In this document: positions 11,797 to 23,400 of the stretch, one piece after another
How the letters are laid out: each line of letters begins with the position of its first letter
Numbering within the stretch: position 1 is the first letter of the stretch
From: Benincasa hispida
Taxonomy: Eukaryota; Streptophyta; Magnoliopsida; Cucurbitales; Cucurbitaceae
Direction: 5' to 3'
NCBI RefSeq assembly: GCF_009727055.1
Contig: NC_052360.1
Coordinates: 67,895,343-67,959,342 of the forward strand
Length of the DNA: 64,000 nucleotides
Position numbers and translations under genes: made by a program
The notes under the pieces: model-generated
The model's input: only the letters and a program-made list of their open reading frames with translations
What the model was told of the DNA's origin: nothing
Database searches by the model: none

Positions 11797-12048
11797 AGGA
11801 GTGAGCATGATAGACCAAAAAACGTAGTTGATCGACCAAAACGATATCGGTTGATCGGTGTCGGTTTTGAAATATTCAAAATTAAAAACAATCTAAAGAA
11901 TAAAATTGACCAAATCGATTGACCGAAGTTTACTTCTTGACAATCGAGATTAGTTTGAACATTTACTAAATCAACCGATCATAATTGATTCGGTGGTGAT
12001 TTAATCGAAAAACCGACAACCAATTGATACTATTCTCAACCCGTGTAA
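11797..12048. mobile_element. hAT-like MITE relic with TIRs
   Basis: The left end reads GTTAGGAGTGAGCATGATAG and the reverse complement of the right end begins GGGTTGAGAATAGTATCAAT. This fits a degenerate form of the GGGGTGAGCA-type terminal inverted repeat of plant hAT-like elements. The interior repeats ATCGACC, ATCGGTTGAT and CCGAC motifs on both strands. No coding capacity. Confidence 0.5.
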
Positions 12049-13609
12049 AGTAAAGTACTCATAGAAAAAGAAAAGAAATTTTGTGTTAAAAAGTAAGAAG
12101 GTTTTAATTTTGCAAAAATAAAATAAAACGTAATCTAAAAATGGTAAAAAGAAAATTTGAAAAATGGGAATATTGGGGAAACAAGAAGTCCAATGTTCTT
12201 AGCTTTGCAAGCATCCGTGTGATTTGATTAGATATTATTATGCGAACTGTCTCTTATCATATCTTAATGTCCATAAAATTCCACTCTCAAAAAGATAATA
12301 AATAATTAAAAAAAAAATTTCCTTTTTTTTTTTTTAAAAAAAATAATAATATACAAATGGTCCAAAAAATTCAACCTTAGACCCACGCCTATTAACCATC
12401 ACACGTGCAAACAATATTTTTTTTCAAAAAAAAATAAAAAGCTTGAATCTATTATTTTAAAATTAAGTCAAAAGTTCAATCTTTATTGTTCAAGTTAGCA
12501 CGGTCAGTCCACTAAATTTAAAAGCCTTCAATTTTGTGCAAATTATACCTTTTAGTTTGTTTTTTTTAGTTAATTTCCGTAAACTTTTAAATTTGTATTT
12601 AATAAATACAATAACTTTTAAAAAAATTAACTGTCTTAGAGCTTTAATTTTGTTTTTAAGTCAACAAATTTAACGTTTTAAAATTGAAGAGTCTAGTTTA
12701 TACAAAAAATTAATTTTACGTCTAATAATTCATTAAACTTTTAACTTTGTGTTTAATATATTAGTATTTTCGTTTTCTAAAAAAAATATTAAGTACGTCA
12801 ATGATTTATTAGATACAAATTGAAAATGTAAAAATTTATTAGAGATAAAATCTAAAATTTAAAAATTTATTAGATTCAAAATTAAAATTTTTAAAACATG
12901 TTGGAAACTTTTAAAGTTAAGAGAGACATATTTGATACTAACAACTTTAGTTTTGAAGATTTCTAAATACAGGTGTCCGATGAGACTACTTTTCTACATA
13001 TTTCTTTTTCTTTTTGTTTTTTTATAAAAATATTCTATGTTTTTTAATGAGTTGGATTCTACCATTTTTATTTATCTACTCTATTTTATTTGGTGGGATT
13101 AGAGATTAAATCATAAATTTTTTTTTTTTATCGAAAATATAAATCTTTTAACTAATTGAATTATATTTAGGTTATTCTCGTCTATAAATATTTTATTGAT
13201 TGGATTTGGATTTTTCTTACACGATCTTTCTTTTCTTTGATATTGATAATTTATATATGATTTATTAGTTGGTTGAGTTCATGAATAATTTTCAAATTTA
13301 GTTAAAGAAGATAATAATTGCTATACTTCTTCAAAATTTAGATTTAGTTAAAAGCTTAAAGTTAAAATAAATTCGACTGGCATAACGTAAATTAATTGAT
13401 AATTAAATTTTTTCTTAAAAAGAATTGTCGAATTTGTTCAAAAGTGTATTTGATATGTGTTTCTTTGTTATCTTTTATCTTGTTATATTTTATTAGATAG
13501 CCAGAATGAATATAGTTCAATAATAATTAGCATCTACTTCTTTCTCGAATTAAAAAATTTAGCTCATATAGTATCTTATATAATTTAACAATATATATTT
13601 TTCCCAAAT
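12049..13609. other. Noncoding AT-rich DNA with a hairpin-like segment
   Basis: No gene. Between about 12,470 and 12,950 the words AAATTTATTAGA, TTTAAAATT and ACTTTTAA occur on both strands in mirrored order, which suggests another decayed hairpin element. A lone CACGTG lies at 12,402-12,407. Confidence 0.4.
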
Positions 13610-13790
13610 GCTTAGACTCCATCTGGTAACTATTTCATTTCTGCTTTTTAGTTCTTGAAAATTTAGCATATAATCACTCATTCCATCTCTAAATTTATTG
13701 TTTGTTATTTATTTTTTACCAACATTTTAAAAAACCGAGCCAATTTTTAAAAACTAAATAAAATAGTTTTAAATTTTTTTATTTTTAGAA
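13610..13790 (+). repeat. Dispersed repeat, copy 1 (GGTAAC..ACCGAGCC)
   Basis: CTCCATCTGGTAACTATTTC, TTTTTAGTTCTTGAAAATT, TTTGTTATTTATTTTTTACC and AAAAACCGAGCCAATTTTT follow the same order as 50,440-50,610. No coding capacity. The start, GGTAACTATTTC, is typical of an abundant noncoding plant repeat as I remember it. Confidence 0.5.
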
Positions 13791-14134
13791 TTTGATAAAG
13801 AATTCAAATTCTTATACTTAAGAAAAATACAAACCATTGCAAGAAATTGATAGAAAAAATCTTAACTTTAAAAAAAAAAACAATAAATGGTGCCTTAGTG
13901 GGTGATTTTTTTTAAAAGAAAATTTAGGAAACTCTAAATATTTAAGTATAAGGTTACTTCCGGGAAACTTCCAATACCAAACATTATTATATAATAAGAT
14001 TTTTTATTAAAATTTTCTTAAAGAGAGATGAGGTGAATGAATGGAGAAGAGTGAAACAATTGGATTGAACAAACGAGGAAAATAAGGACGAATTTCAGCA
14101 AAGATATCAATAGAAAATAATAATAATAATAAAA

Positions 14135-14356
14135 ATAATAGAGTTATTTTTAAATAAAAAATGAGTCAATTCATTTATATTTATAGTAAAATATTACTGT
14201 TTATCAGCAATAGATCGTGATAGACAACTATCGCAGTCTATGAATATTTATCATTGTCAACAATAGATGTCTTTCGCAGTCTATCACTGATAGACAGTGA
14301 CATTTTGTTATAATTAAAAATACTTCAATAGTTTTACCATTTAGAACAATTACCCA
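14135..14356. mobile_element. MITE of the GGGTAATTG family
   Basis: The right end reads TTACCATTTAGAACAATTACC. Its reverse complement matches the left end of the copy at 46,989. The left arm GTTATTTTTAAATA is degenerate. The core carries AATAGATCGTGATAGAC, GTCTTTCGCAGTCTATCACT and GATAGACAGTGACATTTTG. About 220 bp with no coding sequence. Confidence 0.65.
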
Positions 14357-15200
14357 GAAAAATATGAAATTGAATATGGAAACTTGACTAACTTGTTTGG
14401 CGTATGTAAAGATAATGAATCTAAGTCATCGCCTTTTTTTTTTTTTAATTTTTATTTTTAAATTCTTTGATTCTTTTAAACTTCTTAGAATTCAACCTAC
14501 CAATATATTGTATTTTCTAGTAAACTATATTTCTATTACAAGACAGAGAAAAACTAAAAGAGGAAAAAAACAACTTTAAAAAGCTTTAGAAAAAGAGAGA
14601 CTAAAATCTTTGAAATTCTAGGGATCATCCCTTTTGAATTGGTAGAATTGGGGGAAAAAAAAAGGAAAAACATTTAATTTGTATCCCATAAAATGAATTG
14701 GTCAGGTAGTAAGAGCAGAATATTGTATGTATGAAAAATCATGTACAATAAAATTCAACTAATTTTATGGCACCCTTTTTTTTGTTGGAAGATGGAAATG
14801 TTCATTCTAATTATAATATAGTAGATAAGAGACTTATTACCCTCCAAATATAAATGATTTAATATTCGTTCTTACAAGTATTTATTCAAATAAAAGAAGA
14901 TATGGAATACAAGTTTGAATAGTGTTTAGTACACTGAGGAGATTAAATAGACGAAGAAATCAAGTATCTTTAAAATTTTGCATAAATTTTATACCAATTG
15001 AATTATGTTTCACTAAAGTTATAACAGATGAGGAATCCATAGTATTCGTTTTTTTTCCTCTTTTTCTAAATTCTTTAGAATTCATTTCTCAAGACCATCT
15101 TTGTACAATCAACAAAATGTACTAAAAAGACAAAATGAACAAGCTTTAGGAAAAAAGAAAAAAACATTAAAGTTATATGCTCTAAAAAATTCTAGAATCA
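14357..15200. other. Noncoding AT-rich DNA
   Basis: No credible gene. Two open frames (14,397-14,579 and 14,922-15,125) have low-complexity composition and no domain. Confidence 0.6.
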
Positions 15201-16390
15201 TGTCTTTGGATATAGTTTGAATTAAAGCGCACTTGTCCAATTATAATGTAGCTAAAATGATCTTGATTGAGTATCGTTTTTAGAAAATCAATTTGATAAT
15301 CTTTTAACTATTCAAAGATCGTTCTAATTTTATTTTTGGACCGACTTGTGACGCAAATTAAGTAAATTAAAATAAGAAAACAATAAAAGTGATCAAGTGT
15401 GGAGATTTTCAATAAAAGTTATTTGAATTATCCTTTCGAAAAAAATATTTTATTTCACTTAACTACTAATTATTAATATCTTGAAACTAGATAATTAAGC
15501 AAAGCATTAAGACTCTTCATCAACAATCTCTACAGTTTTCCGACCACTTTTGTGTGTTCAAATGATGTCTAACATACATGATTTAATATAAAACTCTATT
15601 ATCAAAGCAAGACTTTAAACAAAAAAATTGAAATGTTGATCAAACATTCAAAAGCATTAAGAACAATCATGGTAGAAAGTATTAATGTAAATTGACATTC
15701 AAGATCCACAAAAGTGTTTTCCAATAAACCATATAATTCATTTATCCCTAAAAAAAAAAAAAAGAAGAAGAGAAATTCAATCTAACATGGCTTCCATAGA
15801 TAGAACCAGTATTAGAACGCAAAAATACAGAAAATAATCCAGGATACAAAAGGGAAAGAAGACATTATTTGACATTCCAATCCCGTTTTCTTGTTTGAAT
15901 TGAACCTCCAACGCTTTCCAATCGACTTCTGAAATTTGCTCATAACTCTCTCTCTAGGCATAAAAAACTCCACAAATAGATATGGTAGCCGACTGTAAAC
16001 CGTGGATTAAATAGAGAAAACTTTCTAAAAGTGTAGAAAATTTCCTAAAATGGATTGGTGCAGTAATGTTTTCACGCGAAATTTGTTTTTCTTTCATCGT
16101 GACGTTGCAGGTAGTGCTACCTCACAACGCCATAGCGCTATCCCCACTTGAGCTCTCAGGTTGGGACGCTTCAACATCTCTTTTTGGGTAAATTAACCTT
16201 ATTTCTTTTCCTACTTTGGAGATTTAGCCCATTCTTGTCTTTATTGGACAAAATTGATCCATTTTCTCTCCTTTAAACTCTAAATCTCATTCTTTTTCTC
16301 AATTCATGGAAATCACTAGCAAACAACATTAAATCTAACAATATGAAGTATAAACAATTATAATAAAAGGAAAATAAAAGTACTTGTCAG
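15200..16390 (-). mobile_element. Ty3-type LTR fragment
   Basis: On the minus strand this resembles the LTR at 34,648-36,852. The low-coordinate end has CACTTGTCCAATTATAATG and GAGTATCGTTTTTAG, matching the 3' ends of the LTR fragments at 25,430 and 62,015. At 16,100-16,170 is a GC-rich patch with GACGTTGCAGG, CACAACGCC and GGACGCTTC, like the ACAACGCT patches near 36,430 and 62,945. Boundaries are approximate and there is no coding sequence. A poly-T run of about 20 bases follows at 16,395. Confidence 0.5.
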
Positions 16391-16469
16391 GTGCTTTTTT
16401 TTTTTTTTTTTTTTAGAAGATCTTTTCCCAAGAGGACACTCATTATGACAAGACTCTTAATACTTTTTT

Positions 16470-17060
16470 TGTTAGAATTAAAAACAAATAGGAAATTTTT
16501 AATTTAAATATTGTTAGAGGTAAAATTATCGACAAGGTGATGTTTGAAACCCAAAAAAGGCCTAAAGACTAAAGATGGAGAAAGTAGCTCCAACAAATGA
16601 GACTCAAGCCCATCATAGCATAGAGGATCAACCCCATGTGGATGTGGGGTCGGCCATAGCCTAGAAGGTAGAACCCTATGATTTGAGTCAAACCAGTTAC
16701 ACAACTATTTTCTCTTACTTGTAGCATCTTGAGAATCTTGGTTAGATTCTCCATGGATTTTGATGAACTTTATTACATGTTCTCTATAAGTAGAGGGGAA
16801 GATGAAATGTTGGAGTTATGTCCAAATACAATACTCTTTTCTACTGTTTAAATTACTCAAATTCAATATTAATTTATACATTTGAGTGTGTGTGACTTAG
16901 CACCATAGAGATGCAATATATTTCTCTTTAGCACAAATGCGTACTAACTTGAGTGTTAAAGTGTCTATGGCTTAGCATCACACTGATGCATGGTTCTCTT
17001 ATTTTGCAAGCATAATTAGATTTATGTTATAAATTTATTGTTAAACTAGACAATGGAATC
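16470..17060 (+). mobile_element. Possible copia-type LTR
   Basis: TGTTAGAATTAAAAAC is a typical Ty1/copia LTR start, and CTCTATAAGTAGAGG near 16,780 could be its TATA box and RNA start. Downstream, GTGACTTAGCACCATAGAGA and CTATGGCTTAGCATCACACT form a degenerate direct repeat. Minus-strand frames here show no domain. No second copy exists for comparison. Confidence 0.3.
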
Positions 17061-17760
17061 AATAGTTGACTTTTTTTTTTGAGAATTTTGCTTGCATTCT
17101 ATTGAGAATTGTACATATGTTATCACGAACAACGAGATGAGTAAAAACAATCAATTAATGAAGGGAGACAAATTAGATCAAGAACGAGTCTTTAGTTGAA
17201 GTTCAAGATAAACTAGCTACACCAAGAAAATGACTAAAAGAACAAAAGAAGCATTTGACTTTCTCATGCAAATACCACTTGGTTGAATGTGAGCAACATC
17301 CTAGAAGGATGGCCATATTAGGACAATATGTCCAAAATGTGGAGACCAATGAGTAACTGATATTCCTCTCTCTACTAAAATTGGTCATTCTTTCACCCAA
17401 AGGGTAGAACCAAAAAATAAATAGACTACACTAGAAAAAGTCTATGGAAAAAAATGAGGAGTTATGTTACTTCCCTTTGATCTTGAGATAAACCATAAAG
17501 ACAAAAAGGAATAGAAAAAGAATTATTGATGGTGGATCAATACATAGTTGAAGAGGAGAATGAGCCCAATAGAGACTACTCTTTAGCTTGTATTTCTTGC
17601 TGATAGTCTAGAATAGTGAGAGATAATGTATTTAGAGGACACTTTTCTGAAGAGTTAACTCTAATTTGAAAAATATCTTTGAAATTTGAGGTACTTTGAA
17701 AATTCGCCATTCACTCGATTCTTTTTCCTTCTCTTTGTAGGACAAAGTGAAAAACACTAA
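17060..17760. other. Noncoding
   Basis: No domain or repeat recognised. A 65-codon minus-strand frame at 17,203-17,400 has no known similarity. Confidence 0.5.
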
Positions 17761-18061
17761 AAAAAATGTTTTATTCGGCTTAGGCTTTTGTTAGTTTTTG
17801 TAAGTTAAATCTGTTCTATAATGCGTTTTTATATCGATCTTTTATGAACCAAGAATTTGAGCAAAATTAGAAGAGTTTTGAAGACTAATTGAACAAAATA
17901 GCCTAAAGAAAGGCAAATTGGTCTTTAAGGCATGAAAAGAGGCAAAAGAAGCTAAACAAGACGTGCAAGTGGCTTCAACACTAGGCTCTTCAGAAGCTGA
18001 AAAAGACAAGCAAAATGGTCCTTAATGTTAGGCTCGACATTAGAGCATGTAGCTGCAAAAT
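17760..18061 (+). mobile_element. Possible Ty3-type LTR fragment
   Basis: GAATTTGAGCAAAATTAG, GGCTTCAACACTAGGCTC and TTAGGCTCGACATTAGAGC resemble the U3 'AACGCT/GACGCT' portion of the Ty3-type LTRs elsewhere in the window. It is cut at 18,061 by the start of LTR-A, so it may be the site into which LTR-A inserted. Confidence 0.35.
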
Positions 18062-19468
18062 TGTTGGGTTTTATGTCCTAAAACTCGTAGTTTGTAAAAT
18101 ATTAAACATTTTCTATTATCAACATACTTGCTATTGATCTCATAAATTGTATGAAAGTCTAAATCCAATAAACTAAAGACCCATGACTATTGTATGAGTA
18201 CTTGAACTTTATGTGGAGACATAAGAGTGGATCGGGTTTGAGTAAATAGTCAAAATGATCTATGGTACATGAATGAGGTTGGGTACCTTATTCTGGTAAC
18301 ATCATTGGATGCGGTCTACTTTGTAGTTGTTACAAAGAGTTGTACAGTGCTACATACGATGTGATCCTAATTCGTATATGTTATGACAATGAGGAGTGGG
18401 GGCGTCCTATGCAATGAGTTTGTTATAAGATCAGACCAAGAAATAAGTCACTCTTACTTTATAACGTTGTTTACTGTTTAAGACTGGTTATTTCACCTAG
18501 ATGACCTAGGTTAACTCGATCTTAATGTTGAGCTAACTATGAACTTCTGTTTATTTGGGATTGCCCTTAGATTTGCATAGGAGAGGGTTGGCTCAACAAC
18601 GCCGGTTCAATTAGACTCCATTTTAGGGGTAAGACTGGATAGATAGCTAGGGACATAGGGTGTAAGACGGACTTCACACCTACCCAATTTAAGGATAGGA
18701 GAAAGGTTGTTCTTTCAAGTATCTATCCAAGTTTTGAACAAGGGGCCACACCCTCTCATTGGGCTGAGAGAGATTGGTTGGTGATTGGATCACAAACCAG
18801 TTGTTCATTAGAGGATCAGTAGGGTCTTGAGAAATAAGACGTAATTCGGGGGTAAAAATAGAATTTGACCCAGCCGTTATTACGAACAACCCGTGAAGGG
18901 TCAACTTGCTGATTATAGTTTAAATCAATGTGAACATAATATATCTACATTGAGGAAGTGTAACTATGGGCTTTAGTGGAATGACCCATTAGTTAACGAA
19001 TGAAGATTAATTTGGTCTAATGAGATTAGCTAAACTAATCTCGGATTGTTGGAGCCCATGATCTATAGGTCCACGAGGTCCCCCTACTAGCTTGTAACGG
19101 ACTAGCTCTAGAATAGCGTGATAAGTTAATTTGAAACGTTCAAATTATAATTAAGGAAATTTTTAATTAATGAGATATAATTATGATTAATTTAGAATTA
19201 ACGAAATTAGGAGAATTATATATATTTAAATAATTGATTTAATATTATAAAGATGGATATATGAAATTAATTTAATATTTGATATTAAATTAATTTAAGT
19301 TTTATTTAATAATTAATTTTTCATTTTTAAAATCAAAATTTTATTTTTAGATAAAATTGAAAAAGGAAAATTGGAAAACTAAAACACTTTAATGGAAAAA
19401 TGGTTTTTTCCATTATCCATCTTTGAACTAGCTCACTCATGAAGCAACCATTTGCCTTGTCTTCTCCA
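18062..19468 (+). mobile_element. LTR-A copy, 3' end missing
   Basis: Starts TGTTGGGTTTTATGTCC and matches 53,500 to about 54,930 along its whole length. Shared words include GGTACCTTATT, TTGTAGTTGTTACAAAGAG and GAAGCAACCATTT. Similarity stops abruptly after CTTGTCTTCTCCAA at 19,468, where the complete copy continues for about 400 bp. The break abuts a minus-strand copia gag fragment. The short open frames in it are not genes. Confidence 0.8.
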
Positions 19469-19626
19469 ACCAGTAACTCTAACCTTCCATGTTTTACTAT
19501 CAATCGACTTTAGAAAGGCAATCATTCGAGCTTTCCAGTATGAATAATTTGTTCCATCGAGAATAGAGATGAGTGGTAGAGCTACCTTCTTTGACCCGCT
19601 CATGATCAAATTACCTGAGATAAAGT
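19433..19626 (-). pseudogene. Copia (SIRE-like) gag N-terminal fragment
   Basis: Reading leftward from the primer-binding site, a methionine at about 19,603 opens a frame with PLISILDGTNYSYWKARM and a following AFLKSIDSKTW. The 'DGTNYxYW..RM..FL' pattern is the classic N-terminus of plant Ty1/copia Gag, which forms the capsid of the retroelement particle. Only about 45 gag codons remain. The frame then crosses into LTR-A at about 19,468 and ends in unrelated residues, so the 121-codon open frame is a chimera. The frame is also open upstream across the PBS into the LTR, which is not part of the protein. The element is a remnant: LTR, PBS and gag start only. Confidence 0.75.
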
Positions 19627-19643
19627 GACCCACTCTGGTACCA
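19627..19643 (-). other. Primer-binding site, tRNA-iMet type
   Basis: On the minus strand this reads TGGTACCAGAGTGGGTC, close to the TGGTATCAGAGC used by plant copia elements for initiator tRNA-Met priming. It lies directly between the LTR end and the gag start, as expected. Confidence 0.75.
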
Positions 19644-19644
19644 G

Positions 19645-20574
19645 TGGAAAAAGTTATTAAACAAAAAGCACAGACAAGCACTATAACAACTAACAAAACT
19701 AGCTGCAAGAAAGCAAGTAAACGCACACAAAAGTTGGTAATCCCGTTCGGTGAAATCCACTTACATCTAGGGGTAGTATGCCCAGAAAAGATAATCAACT
19801 CATATTAAAGAGTCAATCAATTAGAACTTAGTACTTATCTATAATTCAATGACTACGACAGTGACTCACAAAAGCCCAACTCACAGATCACCTAGGCTCC
19901 CCATAGATGTGAGACTCCCTCTCTATTGAACTTAGACTCCCCTAAGTGTGTCAATATTAGTGTTGAACACTTTAACTTCCAAAAATGTGTGAGACTTCTC
20001 TCCTCTTGATCATCTTCTGTTAGCTCCGAGAACTCCCATCATTGACAAATCTTAGGTCCTTCCTAAGATAGAGAACTCCTTCTCGAGAATGTAGTCTTGG
20101 GCTCCCCTTAACATCGAGAATCCTTTCTCACCAACAATACCTTAGGCTCCCCCTAAAGCATAATTATCTTCAAGGTATTGCAATTCTCAATCAATGCAAT
20201 CCTCAATCAATGCAATCCCATAGCTAAATACAGCGAGTATAGATAAAACGCTTTGATGTTGCACAAATCAACCACCAAGAACAAAAATACTTTCAGATCA
20301 TAAACAAATGCGACATTCCTAAAAGAACACATTTATTCTACTTTTAAAATTGTGGCCAAGAAAGGTAACAAACTCCTCAATAAAAAATAAACCTCAAATA
20401 AGGAAAATAACAGGCAAAATAAATCTATAGAAATTTTCTAGATAAGGAAAGAAAATATATTGCAGGAAATATTATTGTCTGCAACTGATGTAAAGACTAC
20501 ATTTGTGACAAGAACAAAAGACATCACAAACTTCCTTAGAAAAAAACATAGAAACAGTCAACAAATCTCTAACA
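19645..20574 (-). mobile_element. SIRE-like copia 5' LTR
   Basis: On the minus strand it begins TGTTAGAGATTTG (at 20,574) and ends just before the PBS at about 19,645. It shares AAATATATTTTCTTTCC, TAAAAGTAGAATAA-type, GAGCCTAAG and GTAAGTGGATTTCACCGAAC words with the plus-strand LTR at 41,456-42,405, and more distantly with 45,276-46,137. Short repeats of GGCTCCCC and CTTAGG recur through the middle, typical of this LTR type. With PBS and gag start attached it is a 5' LTR. Confidence 0.75.
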
Positions 20575-20787
20575 GTTATAGAAAATTATATATACAAAAC
20601 ATATATAAGAAAAATACATTCAATATGGGATTGATGATAAATCACATTTTTTGTTGTTGATTTGAAAAGATAAAATTATAATTTTTAAAAGATAGTTAGC
20701 AAAGCTGCTACTTTTTGGGGGTTTTGATTTCAAAAGCTACCCTAAAATGGTATGATATTATTCACTTTTTGGGAATAAGTGATAATT

Positions 20788-21880
20788 TGTAGAAAAACTA
20801 GCTATTGTCTTTTAAAAGTTGGAACAATTAGGATTCTTAATAAAAACACATTTGTCTTAAGGGAAAATGCATGGAATTCTTCAAACACCACTAGCCCTTA
20901 CAAAAGGATATTTCTTGGTAAAACTACTTCACTAATGCATCTTATTACAGGATTTCAAGAAAATTCGCCAAGTGTTGCAGGCTAAGCTAACGCAAGGGCA
21001 TGCGTCTGAAGTTGTCCAATGCAGAGAAGATACATTGGTTCGTGTTGTTCCTGTCAAATCACCACTTGCAAGTATGGATATCTGACTGTCGGCGTCTTTA
21101 AAACATCTGAACTGGCAGGCGGCTGATCAGGGCATAGAATTTAATGTTGTCTTATCACAAGTTACTGAGAAAAATGCCTATAAATAAGAAGACTTGCAGC
21201 CAAAGAAGAGACGTCATTCTTAGTGAGACCATAGAACTTAGATCATAGTTACTCTACTGTTGCAAGAAGAAGATAGGAGGAAAAGAACCATTGTCATTGT
21301 TGATTAAAGAGAATTGTTGAAGACCAAGCTTGGGAGAGAATTCTTCTTCATTTCTTCACCAAGTTGGTTGCACACGCATTTGAATCAAGCCAAAGAGGAC
21401 AAGAGATTGAACTCTACGGCTTGACTTCTTCCTTTTCTTTCATTTCATTTATGTTTTCCATTTCATGCAATTAAGTGTTATTGTTGTAAAAACAGTTTTG
21501 ATTTTTAAAATACAATCCTACATTTAATCCATCACTTTTTCCTCTGTTTACATTCTATTGTGTGTGATTGACGCGTTTATGACTTGTTGCATGCTTAATT
21601 TCTCAGCTTTAATCATTTTGATCATCTGGTTGAAGTTATTACTCATTTAAAACTATTCGAGAGATTAGGACAGCTAAAAATGCATTGAGTCAGAACGCAT
21701 AGTAAATTTAGAGGTAAAAATACTTGTGCTTCACTACTTTCTATAAACAACGCATGCACCCTAGAAATAGGAGCATATGTGGCATTCACATTGAGAAATG
21801 TTGAATAATATGATCAGAGGAACAGAAACCTAACGCAATGGAAATATGCACAGTCCTTCCCTTGCATATTGGCACACTCA
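20788..21880 (+). mobile_element. Athila-type LTR, 3' end missing
   Basis: Begins TGTAGAAAAACTAGC and follows 25,937 onward: AAGTTGGAACAATTAGGATT, GCCAAGTGTTGCAGGC, AGCTAACGCAAGGGC, GAACTCTACGG and TTGACTTCTT all recur. Similarity is lost near 21,880, about 500 bp short of the full LTR. No coding sequence is attached. Confidence 0.75.
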
Positions 21881-22330
21881 GATGTTTCTACTATGTTTTA
21901 ACATCATGGTTATTTCTTTGAAAATTATGTATTGAGAGAAACAACTATTTCATGAGTTTCTAGCATGTAAATCCATAGGTGTATACCATCAAGTTTTAGT
22001 ATAGTGATTAAAATGTAAAAAATGTCGTTTACAAGATTGATATGTTCTAGTTGAAGTGAGTACTATAGATACCTAACACCCTATTTTATCTAAAGAGACT
22101 AAAAGTAACAAATGAATAAATAAATCTAATGAGAAACTTCAAGAGGAAAAGAAATACTAGGGAATTGATTTCACCTATTGAATTACTATCTAAATTGAAA
22201 ATAAAAAACCGATAGATGATCTTGTAATAAACCATAAGCCTAGAAGTTCAAAGTTTATTGAAAAGCACTCAAAAAGTGTTTTCTTGGGCTTAAAATTTAG
22301 TTGATTTTAAGCTTAATTTATGATCATTAA
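21880..22330. other. Unassigned noncoding DNA
   Basis: Follows the Athila LTR break. No domain, array or second copy is recognised. It may be diverged LTR or internal noncoding sequence. Confidence 0.4.
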
Positions 22331-22720
22331 TGCTTTTTATGTTTAATTTGTAGGAAATCGAGCAATTGGACTGGAACGAGAAAATTTAAGTATAAAAAGA
22401 CTAAAATATTCCCAAGGTAAGTCAAACTTTTACCTAGGACAATAAAAGTCAAACTTTTACCTTGGGCAAGAAAATAGGTCAAAATGGGGTGAAAATGTAG
22501 AATGAAACGTGTACAATGCATTAGGCGTCGCGCTCAGTGCAAAAACTCGAGAAGGTGAAAAACAAGATAGCGTTGCGGTGCTGTCCTGGGGCATCGCGGT
22601 GCTACGGAAGATTTTTGAGTGAGTCTGTCTTTTCTTTTTAAGTAGCGCCACAATGATGTGACAATTTTTATAAAAAATAGAATTCTGCCTTCTGAATTGG
22701 AGCGGCTATTTTAGGGTTTA
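22330..22720 (+). mobile_element. Ty3-type LTR fragment
   Basis: GTTTAATTTGTAGGAAATCG resembles the TTTTGTAGG segment of the LTR at 34,648-36,852 (on its strand). The patch at 22,525-22,605 has GCGTCGCGCTC, AGCGTTGCGGTGCTG and GCATCGCGGTGC, in the style of the U3 patches near 16,130, 36,450 and 62,950. A 10-bp perfect inverted repeat, CCCAAGGTAA (22,412) with TTACCTTGGG (22,458), encloses a duplicated GTCAAACTTTTACCT. Confidence 0.5.
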
Positions 22721-22904
22721 ATTTTTATGGTTTGTCAAGGCCTCCACTGGAAGTAGGTTTATGGGCAGAGGCAACATCTTGGAGCTTAACAAAGTTGATG
22801 ATCGAGGAGACCATGGGATGATGATCTCGAGCTTGGGGATGATAGTTAAGAGCCTTCGATACCAATGCTTAGGAGTAGGTTTTATATAGTCGAGTTGTTT
22901 TGCC

Positions 22905-23400
22905 CCTCTTATGGAATTGATAAAGAAAAAGGTAGAGTACAAATGGGAAGAGATCCATCGACAAGCCTTTGCAAAAATCAAGGAGACCTTAGCGAACGCC
23001 CCAGTGATGATGGCTCCAATAGCAGGTAAGGAACGTTAGCTATATCTTGCTTTTAATGATAATGATATTGGAATAGTGCTAGCGCAGGATGATCAAAATG
23101 GAAAAAAAAAGGCAATATACTATGCTTACTAGTAGAATTCTCAAAGAAGTTGAAGCATTATACACTAAAACAGAGAAAAATCGTTTAGAGCTTATATATT
23201 TATATGCAGCCAAAAAGTTAAGACATTATATGCTGGCGCACAAGATAAAGTAGGTTGTGGGGGCTAATCCGATAAGGTACTTGCTGTCAAGGCCAGCCCT
23301 ATCGGGAAGGACAGCGCGCTGGTTGTTACAGCTGTCAGAATTTGACATAGAATGTTTCCCTCCTTTTTTTGCGATAAAGGATGCAATAAAGGGGCAACTA
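22905..23400 (+). pseudogene. Ty3 RT-RNase H relic
   Basis: The fragment covers the end of reverse transcriptase and the RNase H domain of a Ty3-type polyprotein. The first frame gives QAFAKIKETLANAPVM and a YLAF/DDQNGKKKAIYY stretch. After a frameshift near 23,130 the next frame gives EALYTKTEKNRLELIY, AAKKLRHYMLAH, NPIRYLLSRPALSGRTARW and LLQLSEFDIE. These are the conserved stations of RNase H in Tat/Athila-type elements, which degrades the RNA of the cDNA hybrid. Stops lie near 23,038, 23,130 and 23,252. The usual KAIKGQ exit motif survives as DAIKGQ at about 23,380, after which LTR sequence begins. Not functional. Confidence 0.85.
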
